DNA of 64,000 nt, from positions 1 through 64,000 of the forward strand of contig JAEXUD010000060.1 of assembly GCA_023453025.1 (NCBI GenBank). Reading direction: 5' to 3'. Origin of the DNA: Bacillota bacterium. Its GTDB lineage: Bacteria > Bacillota > Clostridia > Tissierellales > Sedimentibacteraceae. Positions 24,953 to 33,438 of this stretch are shown piece by piece. Position 1 is the first letter of the stretch. Each line of letters begins with the position of its first letter. The notes beneath the pieces are model-generated. The model was not told the origin of the DNA and ran no database searches. It was given only the letters and a program-made list of their open reading frames with translations. The translations under genes and the position numbers were made by a program.

Positions 24953-25356
24953 TTTACTTATATGATGTATTTAATAATAAATGCATCAATACACTCCTTT
25001 CTCCTTTACATATTTGCGAGTATTTTTATTTATCGAAATATAATTTATTATATTGCTTAAAATCTATTTTAGAATTCTATTTAAATTAAGAATATTAAAA
25101 TACAGCCTAAATTGTAATATACTTATATTATAAACAATTATTTCATAAATATTTAGACTTGCGTCAATAAAACGAATGAAATCGGCTGAAGAAGAAGGCT
25201 TCATCAGCTCAGAAAAGGTATACGAGGAGCTTAATATAAATGAAGATAAGCAAGATGACAGTCAAAAGCGCATAAATTGTCACGCTTTAATGTTCCGCAA
25301 TAATACTACATTCAAATGATAAATCAGGATATGTTATTTCTAAATATCCGTTAAAC
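24953..25356. other. Gene debris region
   Basis: On the plus strand, about 25175-25270 translates without an in-frame start to KSAEEEGFISSEKVYEELNI and a short acidic tail. This looks like the end of a small antitoxin-type protein. Nothing else supportable is seen in this AT-rich stretch. Confidence 0.35.
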
Positions 25357-25470
25357 TCACTTCTTATACTTAAAAGCAGAAAAACAGTACCGCCAATACT
25401 TACACTTATGGTTTTCACAATACATGCATTGCTCATTTTCCAACAATAAATTTAATAAAATATCAGTCAT
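25357..25470 (-). other. Possible 37-codon Cys-rich frame
   Basis: A minus-strand ATG at 25470 opens a 37-codon frame with CMYCENHKCKYWRYC, four or more cysteines in a metal-binding-like pattern. It starts one base after the stop codon of the AraC remnant and has no clear ribosome site. It could be part of decayed DNA. Confidence 0.25.
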
Positions 25471-25617
25471 TCAATTTATGTCTGACAAATATTCAAATGC
25501 TGTTATGCCATAGATACTTTTAAAGTGCCTGTTTAAATGTGTTAAATCAACAAAACCACATTCAGTTACTGCCAAGTAGATATCCTTGTTTTTTTCTATC
25601 ACTTGCTTGGCATGTTC
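25471..25617 (-). pseudogene. AraC-family C-terminal fragment
   Basis: The minus strand encodes about 48 residues: VEHAKQVIEKNKDIYLAVTE, then CGFVDLTHLNRHFKSIYGIT and AFEYLSDIN. This is the second helix-turn-helix of an AraC regulator. Everything upstream of it is missing. It abuts the broken end of a LysE gene on the same strand, as if one deletion removed the end of lysE and most of araC. Confidence 0.78.
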
Positions 25618-25918
25618 AACTTTGCATAATTGAATCATCTGATATGTTCATTTTTAACACATGGTAGGCAAGGTAGAGTATATATAAGCTGCCTATTATT
25701 TGCATAATAATAATGATTTTCGGTATGACGGTTATAATTACACTGTTTAATACGACAGATGCCGTAAGCAATGTTCCCATTGCAGCTGTTACTCCAAATA
25801 CAAATCGAAATGTTTTTTTGATTTTAAAATTATGTGAGATTGACAATATGGCAATATTTGTAGGTCCAGGTGTGATAGTTACAATAACACAGTAAATTAG
25901 AAAGGATATAACGTTCAT
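25616..25918 (-). pseudogene. Truncated LysE/RhtB-type amino-acid exporter
   Basis: This 100-codon frame covers the N-terminal half of a LysE-family translocator. The family signature TITPGPTNIAILSISHNFKI lies near residues 14-33, and three hydrophobic segments follow. Family members have about 200 residues with six segments. The frame breaks off after LKMNISDDS and runs into the AraC remnant. A ribosome site (AAGGAGGTT) precedes the ATG, so the truncated protein may still be made but is unlikely to work. Confidence 0.85.
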
Positions 25919-26138
25919 ATAAAAACCTCCTTAGATTTTTTTTATGAATTATATATCTTAAACAGAATCATTGTATAGTATAATATTGCAGGAGAAGCAC
26001 TACAGGGACGGCAGAAGTAAAAAATAAAATTACAATAAGACATTATATCTATTTCTACCATTATAAGTAAATCTGGTTTATAATATTGGTATACTTAAGT
26101 CGTAATAGCAAGATTTCACGAACTAAAAGGGGTGTGGC

Positions 26139-26180
26139 ATGATTAAAAATTATTTAGAGTTAAATAAGCGTGAAATTTAA
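26139..26180 (+). pseudogene. 5' fragment of a GNAT gene
   Basis: Fourteen codons (MIKNYLELNKREI, stop) and the leader AACTAAAAGGGGTG before them match the start of the GNAT gene at 11031. The rest of the gene is absent. It is a leftover of a duplicate gene. Confidence 0.72.
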
Positions 26181-26225
26181 AAAAGTACAAAAAATTTGGC
26201 TTAGGTAAATTATGGAGGTTTATGA

Positions 26226-26870
26226 ATGAATAAGATGATTAAGATTCGGAATGAAGAAGAGGCAGATTATGAGAAAGTAGAAGAAATCACAAGGAAAGCT
26301 TTTTGGAATTTATATATTCCGGGGTGCATTGAACACTATTTAGTTCATGTTATGCGACCTCACAAGGATTTTCTGCCGGAGTTGGATTTTGTGATTGAAG
26401 TTGATAATCAAATCATCGGAAATATCATGTATACTAAAACAAAATTAATTGATGAGTCTGGAGAAGAAAAGGACATCCTTACTTTCGGTCCGGTTTGCAT
26501 TTCGTCAGAATATCAGAGAAAGGGATATGGGAAAAAACTAATGGAGTATTCCTTTGAACAGGCGGTCGCACTTGGTTATGATGTGATTGTAATATTTGGA
26601 AACCCGAACAATTATGTAAGTCGTGGTTTTAAAAGTTGCAAGAAGTACAATGTCTGTCTTGAAAATGGGACGTATCCGGCGGCAATGATGGTAAAAGAAC
26701 TCAAATCGGATGTCTTGGACGGAAGAAAATGGGTTTATTGTCAAAGCTCTGTATTTGAGATAGACGAACAAGAAGCACAACGATTTGACGAGGGCTTGGA
26801 AAGCCTGGAGAAAAAATACCAGCCAAGCCAGGAAGAATTTTATATTCACAGCCATTCTATAATACAGTGA
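26226..26870 (+). CDS. GNAT-family N-acetyltransferase
   Basis: This 214-residue GNAT protein has the YhbS-like layout. The N-terminal IRNEEEADYEKVEEITRKAF is followed by FGPVCISSEYQRKGYGKKLM, the acetyl-CoA pyrophosphate loop (about 98-107). Later comes VIVIFGNPNNYVSRGFKSCK. It transfers an acetyl group to an unknown acceptor. The ATG lies after TATGGAGGTTT. It stands among gene remnants and no neighbour suggests a substrate. It is not the same subfamily as the GNAT at 11031. Confidence 0.88.
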   Translation: MNKMIKIRNEEEADYEKVEEITRKAFWNLYIPGCIEHYLVHVMRPHKDFLPELDFVIEVDNQIIGNIMYTKTKLIDESGEEKDILTFGPVCISSEYQRKGYGKKLMEYSFEQAVALGYDVIVIFGNPNNYVSRGFKSCKKYNVCLENGTYPAAMMVKELKSDVLDGRKWVYCQSSVFEIDEQEAQRFDEGLESLEKKYQPSQEEFYIHSHSIIQ

Positions 26871-27102
26871 GTTTAGTGTATAAGGATAAACTGCAGCTTA
26901 CAATTTATCAGGCATTTTGTCAGCCGTGGACTTGCAAAAGAATCAACTGGAATTCCAAGAATATTTATAAAGGGGTATATCTGCCGGAAAGAGATATGAC
27001 GCAGAATACTGTTCATTTTCCCGGCATAAGTATAAAGTGAGGTGAGTTGGCCAAGTTTATTTGGTAATTTGCTGATGATTAAAGTATATAAGGAGGATTC
27101 CA

Positions 27103-27561
27103 ATGTATTATGTAAAATTTAGTTTGTTATTTATTTTGTTTCATAGTATATCCTATACAATTGCAGGAATTATCGCTTTAAAGTTCAGCAAGGATATTTA
27201 CGAAACGAAAGGCAGGCTCTGCACCTTCTTGAGAGATACATCAAACAAAGAAGAAAGCAAACATGTTGAAAAATACTTTCTTCTGGCTCAAATTCCAAGA
27301 GGGTTTTTAATGTCGGTTGTTCTTTTTCCGCTGTTGAATGCTATAGGTGGACTGAGTTTTGGATTGAAATTTGTCTTTTTTAGCAGTTTGACTTTCATCT
27401 ACACTCATATAGCCTCTTCGTCACCATTTATGGATAATATTGAAGGTCTGGTATATTTTAAGAAAGAATATTTAAGGGAGAAATTCTTTTTTAAATTTCA
27501 AACCGAAATGCTGATATACAGCACGATATTTGGCTTTCTTATGAGTCTGGCCGTTGGATAG
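27103..27561 (+). CDS. Small four-helix membrane protein, unknown
   Basis: This 152-residue protein starts at an ATG after ATAAGGAGGATTCC. About four membrane segments are visible: 5-25, 65-85, 88-107 and 133-150. A charged cytoplasmic loop (SKDIYETKGRLCTFLRDTSN) follows the first. I do not recognise the family. The 232 bp before it (26871-27102) contain no supportable gene. No operon partner is close. Confidence 0.7.
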   Translation: MYYVKFSLLFILFHSISYTIAGIIALKFSKDIYETKGRLCTFLRDTSNKEESKHVEKYFLLAQIPRGFLMSVVLFPLLNAIGGLSFGLKFVFFSSLTFIYTHIASSSPFMDNIEGLVYFKKEYLREKFFFKFQTEMLIYSTIFGFLMSLAVG

Positions 27562-27805
27562 TAATTTCAGCAAAACAAGACTTAAACGGACTGAAGTGAA
27601 GGATGGAGATTTTGTGGACAGTTATTAATTATACTTGAATATCGTTGATAAAAAATGTTGAAATTTGTATTGTTTAAAAGGTGTTTATAAAGCGTTTATT
27701 ATCAATATAACGTTTCCATAAAAAATATTTTATTATAACACCATTATACAAAACAAAAACAACACCTTGCTTTTATAATCAGAATAATAAAAGGAGGATG
27801 AATAA

Positions 27806-29227
27806 ATGGAAAAAAATTTTAAAAAGCCATCATTTGGTATTTCAATTTTAATTGTAGCATTTTTATTTGTAATTATTATTGCACAGCTTGTTGTTGCAGG
27901 CAGTCCTGATATTCATATGACATTGGTTTTCTCCATTGCCTTTGCAGTAGCATTGCTGATGCTTACGGGAACACCGTGGTCAACTATTGAAGACGGAGTT
28001 ATGCATGGCTGCAAAATTGCAACTGTTCCCATGATGATACTCATGTTCATAGGGATGCTGATTCCGGCACTGATTGCAGCCGGAACAATACCTTCTATGA
28101 TATATTACGGATTGAAGATAATTAATCCGTCCATGTTCTTGTTGACGGCTGCACTAGTCTGTAGTATTTCGTCTCTTTGCACAGGCAGCAGTTATACGAC
28201 AGGCGGGACATTTGGTGTAGCATTCATGGGAATCAGCCTGGGGCTGGGAATACCTCCTGCATTAACTGCCGGCGCTGTAATATCCGGAGCTGTTATAGGA
28301 GATAAGCTTTCACCTATGTCCGATTCAACTAACCTGGCAGCCGGAGTAACCGAAACAAATCTGTTTGCTCATATTAAAAGCATGATGTATACCACAACGC
28401 CCGCGTTTATATTATCATTAATAATTTATGCTGTGCTTGGCATGAGATATAATGCTTCCTCTATTGATACAACAACAGTTGATGCAATTCTAAGCGGAAT
28501 TTCAGGTGCTGTCAATGTTACTCCCGGCTATGCATTAATAAGCTTGATTCCTTTAATCGCAATCATTGTTATGGCAATTAAAAAGGTAAATGCTCTTGCA
28601 GCTATGGTGGTTGCGTCAATTATTGCTATGTTTATTGCAATGATTGCCCAGGGACACGGTATTCTGAAAATGATGTCATTTATGAATTATGGATTCTCAA
28701 TTGATACAGGAGTGGAAGAAGTTAACAGACTTCTTAACAGAGGCGGAATCCAGGCAATGATGTGGACTGTTTCCTTAGGCTACCTGGGTTTGTCTTATGG
28801 AGGTATTCTGGAAAAATCATATGCGCTTGAAGCAATTCTTAATAAAATAGCAACACTTACAAAAAATGCGAGAAATCTTATTATCACCCATGTTTTTTCA
28901 TCAATATTTGTCAACCTGATTTCAGCCAGCCAATACGTATCTATAATTATTCCGGGAAGAATGTTCCTGCCTGCATACAGAAAGCTGGGAATCAGAACAG
29001 ATGTTGCATCCAGAACATGTGAGGATTCGGGTACGGTAACATCACCGCTGGTGCCGTGGGGATTGTGCGGCGTATTCTTCACAGGAACTCTGGGAGTAAA
29101 TACAATTGAGTATTTACCTTACGCTTTTCTATGTACATTAACTCCGATTGTTGCAATCATATATGCAATTACCGGAAAATTCATCTGGAAGGAAGACTCA
29201 ACCAAGATTGCTGAAGAAACAAAGTAA
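27806..29227 (+). CDS. NhaC-family Na+/H+ antiporter-type transporter
   Basis: This 473-residue protein has about 11-12 membrane segments and the NhaC family pattern. Marked stretches are TPWSTIEDGVMHGCKIATVP, SLCTGSSYTTGGTFGVAFMG and GAVIGDKLSPMSDSTNLAAG. Members exchange Na+ for H+, or import organic acids or amino acids with Na+/H+ exchange. It starts at an ATG after AAAAGGAGGATG. It leads a group with an M20 peptidase (26 bp downstream), an amidohydrolase and a regulator. This suggests that it carries the substrate that these enzymes hydrolyse rather than only handling pH. Confidence 0.88.
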   Translation: MEKNFKKPSFGISILIVAFLFVIIIAQLVVAGSPDIHMTLVFSIAFAVALLMLTGTPWSTIEDGVMHGCKIATVPMMILMFIGMLIPALIAAGTIPSMIYYGLKIINPSMFLLTAALVCSISSLCTGSSYTTGGTFGVAFMGISLGLGIPPALTAGAVISGAVIGDKLSPMSDSTNLAAGVTETNLFAHIKSMMYTTTPAFILSLIIYAVLGMRYNASSIDTTTVDAILSGISGAVNVTPGYALISLIPLIAIIVMAIKKVNALAAMVVASIIAMFIAMIAQGHGILKMMSFMNYGFSIDTGVEEVNRLLNRGGIQAMMWTVSLGYLGLSYGGILEKSYALEAILNKIATLTKNARNLIITHVFSSIFVNLISASQYVSIIIPGRMFLPAYRKLGIRTDVASRTCEDSGTVTSPLVPWGLCGVFFTGTLGVNTIEYLPYAFLCTLTPIVAIIYAITGKFIWKEDSTKIAEETK

Positions 29228-29253
29228 TTAAGTAGCTAAAGGTAAGGTATAAT

Positions 29254-30444
29254 ATGTATAAAATTGACAAAAATCAAATCACCGATTTACTAATGGAATT
29301 AGTTTCTATTCAAAGCCCTTATTTCGAAGAAGATAAAATTATGGATTACGTTCATGATTGGTTCTTTAAAAACAATATTGAAGCGTTTATACATGAATAT
29401 CATGAATCAAATGTTACAGGTCATAAAGGGAAAAATATTGTTATAGAATTAAAAGGAAAGAAACCCGGACCTGTAATATGTCTGAACGGCCATTTAGACA
29501 CTGTGAAGCTTTGCAACGGATGGACTGCCAATCCTTACGGCGAGATAAAAGAAGACAGATTATATGGAGTCGGAGCATTGGATATGAAATCCGGATGTGC
29601 GGCGACAATGATTGCTCTTAGGGAATTTGTGAAAAATCACAAGGATTTTAACGGTAAAATTATTTCGACATATGTTTCCGTCGAAGAAGGTCCTTACGGA
29701 TTAGGTACGAACTCACTTATAGAAGAGGGATATTTAAAGGATGTTGATTTTTCCATCATTACCGAACCAAGTGCCGGTTTCTCAGGCAATAAATTTCCGG
29801 ATGTTTGTTTAGGAGCGCGAGGAGGATATGGTCTGGAGATTGAGTTTTTTGGCAAATCATCACATGCGGCGACACCTGAGCTCGGCGTAAGCGCAGCAGA
29901 AGCTGCAGCTAAGGTAATCTGCGAATTAGAAAGTATTGATTATATTGAAGATCCCAAACTTGGCAGAGGAGCAGCATGTGTTGTTGCTGTAGAATCTGAC
30001 GGCGGAGCCTGCAGTGTACCGGATTATGCCAAGCTGCGCCTGTTTTGGCACATTGTTGTGGGAGAAAACGAGGAAACTATAACCAAGGAAATAGAAAAGG
30101 CTGTAAAAAGGACAAATATCAAATGTAATTATAAAATAAATTTCAGAATTGCACCATCAGAAGGCTCCAGAGGTTTTTTACCGTATACCATAGACAGTGA
30201 GGAACCACTTGCAAAGGAATTTATTGATACAGTGGAAGATATATGCGGAATAAAGCCCGGTATTTCTTATTTTCAAAGCATAGGGGATTTCAATTATCTG
30301 GGAACGAGATTAGGAGCACCTGCAATAATATTCGGTGCTTCAGGAAAAAACTTCCACGGATGTGACGAGTACGTTGACATAGAGTCTGTTGCCAAGACAG
30401 CAGAAGTAGTATATTCATTTCTGGAAAGAGTTTTATGCAATTAA
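29254..30444 (+). CDS. M20-family metallopeptidase or deacylase
   Basis: This 396-residue enzyme is of the ArgE/DapE/ACY1 group. Di-zinc ligands fit His80 and Asp82 (CLNGHLDTV), Asp110 (GVGALDMKSG), Glu144/145 (VSVEEGPYG) and Glu171 (IITEPSAG), with a late His in GKNFHGCDEYV. The dimerisation domain lies at about 190-300. Such enzymes split amide bonds of N-acyl amino acids or small peptides in the cytoplasm. It is 26 bp behind the NhaC-type gene, so the transporter probably imports its substrate. The exact substrate is unknown. Confidence 0.9.
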   Translation: MYKIDKNQITDLLMELVSIQSPYFEEDKIMDYVHDWFFKNNIEAFIHEYHESNVTGHKGKNIVIELKGKKPGPVICLNGHLDTVKLCNGWTANPYGEIKEDRLYGVGALDMKSGCAATMIALREFVKNHKDFNGKIISTYVSVEEGPYGLGTNSLIEEGYLKDVDFSIITEPSAGFSGNKFPDVCLGARGGYGLEIEFFGKSSHAATPELGVSAAEAAAKVICELESIDYIEDPKLGRGAACVVAVESDGGACSVPDYAKLRLFWHIVVGENEETITKEIEKAVKRTNIKCNYKINFRIAPSEGSRGFLPYTIDSEEPLAKEFIDTVEDICGIKPGISYFQSIGDFNYLGTRLGAPAIIFGASGKNFHGCDEYVDIESVAKTAEVVYSFLERVLCN

Positions 30445-30462
30445 GAGTGAATAATAGTTTCA

Positions 30463-30497
30463 GGGGAAGACAGAGTTGGGTCTTCCTCATTTTTAAA
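30463..30497 (+). terminator. Rho-independent terminator
   Basis: GGGGAAGAC (30463-30471) pairs with GTCTTCCTC (30480-30488), followed by ATTTTTAAA. It separates the M20 gene from the amidohydrolase gene, so the second pair has its own promoter or depends on partial read-through. Confidence 0.82.
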
Positions 30498-30593
30498 TTT
30501 AAAATTTATATTTATTATAATTTATGAAATTATTTATGATATAATATTAATAAAAGCAGATGCGAAAATTTACTAAATATTTCGGAGGGTAGG

Positions 30594-32135
30594 ATGTTCG
30601 CTGATATCCTTATTAAAAATGCCAAATGCCTGACTATGGAAAACAGGCAAATTGCAGATTGGATTGCAATCCGTGAAAACAGAATTATGGCGGTCGGTCA
30701 TGGCGCAGAATACGAGAAAATAACAGGAAAAGATACTGCTGTTCTGGATGCAGACGGCAATACAGTCTTGCCGGGGTTTATAGACAGTCATTTCCATGTT
30801 GTCCAGACAGCTTTAAATTCTATCAGTCTGGATTTGAGTGATGCAAAGTCACATGAGGAGCTGGGTGAAAGAATAAAAGAAGCATCACAGTCATTTTCGG
30901 GAAGCTATATCAGAGGAATACATATTAATGAAAATCAATTTAAAGAAAAGAAGTTTCCGGGCAGAGTACTTTTAGACAAATATTGCAATGATATACCGGT
31001 GCTTATTAATTCCTATGAATATCAGGTAAGCATACTTAATACCTGCGCAATGCTGTATTTCAAAATTCCGTTTACGGCAGAAGGTATTGAAACAGATGAA
31101 AAACAGATGCCTACCGGAGTATTCAGAAAGCAGGCTAATGCAATACTAAGAAGCAATATATTGAAAAACATCTCAGTAAATGCAAGAAAAGAAGCTGTAT
31201 CAGGGATTATGGCAACCTTGATCATGAACGGAATCACTACTGTAAATGCCATGGAGGGCGGTTACATGTACAGCGACAAGGATGCTGATTTTTTATATGA
31301 ATACGGCGGAGATTTTCCTATAGATATGGTGCTGTTTTATCAGTCCATGGATATTGAAAAAATAAAAGCAATGGGACTTAAGCGTGTCGGAGGGTGCCTT
31401 TACATAGACGGAACCTTTGGTGCCAGAACTGCTGCATTATCCTTTGAGTATGCGGATTGTCCGGGCACCATGGGAAGTCTCAGACTGACTCAACAGGAAG
31501 TAAATGATTTTGTTTTGCAATGCTATAAAAACAAACTGCAATTGGCTTTGTATACCATAGGTGATAGGGCGATAGAGATAGTATTAAATGCTCATGAAAA
31601 TGCATTTTATCAAACAGGTATAAAGGGCTTGCGCCACAGATTGGAGCATGCGGAGCTGGTGAATGAAAAGCAGATAATCCGTGCCAGGGATTTAGGTATA
31701 ATTCTTTCAATGCAGCCGACATATGAAACCTATTGGGGGGGACACGGAAAAATGTACGAACAGAGATTAGGAGATAACTATGTGCGTACAAATCCTTTTA
31801 AAACTATAATTGAAAATGATGTAGTAATCTGCGGAGGCTCTGACAGTGACATTACAGAGCCAAAACCGCTCCTGGGAATTTACTCTGCTGTCAATCATCC
31901 TGTAAAGGAGCACAGAATAGATATTTATGATGCAATTAAAATGTTTACATCTAACGGAGCTTACGGAATATTCGAAGAAAAGGAAAAGGGCACTCTCAGT
32001 GTCGGAAAATTAGCTGATATTGTAATTTTAGACAGTGATATTTTATCGGTACCATTGGATCAATTAGATAAAATAAAAGTCAGTGCAACAATAAAATCCG
32101 GCGAAATATTATTTAATAACCTAGGTCAGGGATAG
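30594..32135 (+). CDS. YtcJ-like amidohydrolase
   Basis: This 513-residue enzyme is of the amidohydrolase 3 (YtcJ) family. It has a metal-binding His66-x-His68 in LPGFIDSHFHVV, later RHRLEHAEL, and ICGGSDSDITEPKPLLGIYS near the end of the barrel. A small N-terminal beta-sandwich (ILIKNAKCLTMENRQ) is completed by the C-terminus (GTLSVGKLADIVILDSDILS). Members hydrolyse amide or cyclic amide bonds. The ATG at 30594 follows CGGAGGGTAGG. It is followed after 9 bp by a BTAD regulator, so the two are co-transcribed. Confidence 0.9.
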   Translation: MFADILIKNAKCLTMENRQIADWIAIRENRIMAVGHGAEYEKITGKDTAVLDADGNTVLPGFIDSHFHVVQTALNSISLDLSDAKSHEELGERIKEASQSFSGSYIRGIHINENQFKEKKFPGRVLLDKYCNDIPVLINSYEYQVSILNTCAMLYFKIPFTAEGIETDEKQMPTGVFRKQANAILRSNILKNISVNARKEAVSGIMATLIMNGITTVNAMEGGYMYSDKDADFLYEYGGDFPIDMVLFYQSMDIEKIKAMGLKRVGGCLYIDGTFGARTAALSFEYADCPGTMGSLRLTQQEVNDFVLQCYKNKLQLALYTIGDRAIEIVLNAHENAFYQTGIKGLRHRLEHAELVNEKQIIRARDLGIILSMQPTYETYWGGHGKMYEQRLGDNYVRTNPFKTIIENDVVICGGSDSDITEPKPLLGIYSAVNHPVKEHRIDIYDAIKMFTSNGAYGIFEEKEKGTLSVGKLADIVILDSDILSVPLDQLDKIKVSATIKSGEILFNNLGQG

Positions 32136-32144
32136 GATAAGTCT

Positions 32145-33329
32145 ATGTTGAATATGTATTTTTTAGGTAAATCCAAAATTGAATATAATGATAAGCAGCT
32201 GGAAGATAACTTGGGGAACAAAGCAATTGCACTTCTTTGCCTTCTTGCTTTAAAAAACAAGGGTTATCTGAGCAGAGAAAAGCTCGTCAGTTATCTATGG
32301 CCGGACAGTAATATTGAGGCGGCAAGATATAATTTAAGATACAATCTATGGCTTATCAAAAAGAATATAGGAACTGATGAAAAAGGTAATTACTTTCTCC
32401 AGATAGATAATGAATTTTGCAGCATAAACAAGGAATATGAATTCAATTGCGATATACTCTATATATTGAAATTTAAGCCCAGCCGCAATGATACAATTGA
32501 AGGCTTGCTAAAAATAAAAAAAATGTTCAGAGGAGACCTGTTAGAAGGCTGTTTTTTTAAAAAATGCGAAGAGCTTAATGATCTTATTATTTATGAAAGG
32601 ATAAACTTTGAGAAGCGCAAGGTAAAAATTTTGAAACGTCTGGCAGAGCTTTATGAATATGAAGAAAACTATGAATATAGTATAGAAGTAATTAATGAAG
32701 TTCTTGAATTAGAGCCATATGATGAAGAAATGATAATGAGGCTGATGGACATCTATGCGTCGTGCGGCAGAAGGGCTGCAGCAATTAATTATTTTCATAA
32801 TTACAGCAACGGCTTAGCAGGCAGTCTTGGTATATCTCCGTCAGATGAGCTGAAAAATAAATACAATGAAATCAAATCAAGGAATTTTGATGATTGCGAT
32901 AAAAATTCCGCTGAACACACAGCAGCTAATGACTGCAAGCGAAATAACAAAACAATTGTAAAGATAACCTCTGACTGCATGAAAAATATAGAGTATTTTT
33001 GGTTGTCAGATGTTATAGGGAAGCTGACAAAAAATATCGATGAAGAAATTATTCATCGTCTAAGTAAAAAAGAGCTGCTTGATTTAGGATATATACAGTC
33101 TGATGTTTTACAGTACTGTGAACAATGGAATTTACTTCAGGAATATAACAGGGAAGTCAAGGATGTATGTATTATTAATGCTTTTATAAAATTACTCAAT
33201 AATATATGCCTGAAACAAAATTTAACCATACTGATTACAAATGCAAAGGATATGGATGAAACCTCGGCTAATGTGCTGGAATATATTAAAAGATTACAAA
33301 TAGCAGGTTTAAAGGTTATTGAATATTAA
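32145..33329 (+). CDS. BTAD (SARP-like) transcriptional regulator
   Basis: This 394-residue regulator begins with a winged-helix DNA-binding domain (about 1-100, LLALKNKGYLSREKLVSYLW, ARYNLRYNLWLIKKNIG). A bacterial transcriptional activator TPR domain follows (about 105-250, RGDLLEGCFFKKCEELNDLI and LELEPYDEEMIMRLMDIYAS). The remaining about 140 residues lack the Walker motifs found in larger relatives. The end (NLTILITNAKDMDETSANVL) looks like a leftover of an ATPase domain. It probably senses the substrate or product of the upstream enzymes and controls this group of genes. Confidence 0.85.
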   Translation: MLNMYFLGKSKIEYNDKQLEDNLGNKAIALLCLLALKNKGYLSREKLVSYLWPDSNIEAARYNLRYNLWLIKKNIGTDEKGNYFLQIDNEFCSINKEYEFNCDILYILKFKPSRNDTIEGLLKIKKMFRGDLLEGCFFKKCEELNDLIIYERINFEKRKVKILKRLAELYEYEENYEYSIEVINEVLELEPYDEEMIMRLMDIYASCGRRAAAINYFHNYSNGLAGSLGISPSDELKNKYNEIKSRNFDDCDKNSAEHTAANDCKRNNKTIVKITSDCMKNIEYFWLSDVIGKLTKNIDEEIIHRLSKKELLDLGYIQSDVLQYCEQWNLLQEYNREVKDVCIINAFIKLLNNICLKQNLTILITNAKDMDETSANVLEYIKRLQIAGLKVIEY

Positions 33330-33344
33330 TAATAACTAAAAAAA

Positions 33345-33373
33345 TTGTACACAAAAAAAGTTTATGATATAAT
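33345..33373 (+). promoter_or_regulatory. Promoter of the flavoprotein gene
   Basis: TTGTAC (33345-33350) and TATAAT (33368-33373) are 17 bp apart, about 65 bp before the start codon. Confidence 0.75.
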
Positions 33374-33438
33374 AACTATAGATTCGAAACAAGGAAAAAA
33401 ATTTGGGGATGTTCCCAATAACAGCAAGGAGTGATAAT

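Noticed and set aside
26871..27102. Possible coding remnant before the 27103 gene
   Set aside because: Short frames exist on both strands but none has a start site or matches a known family.
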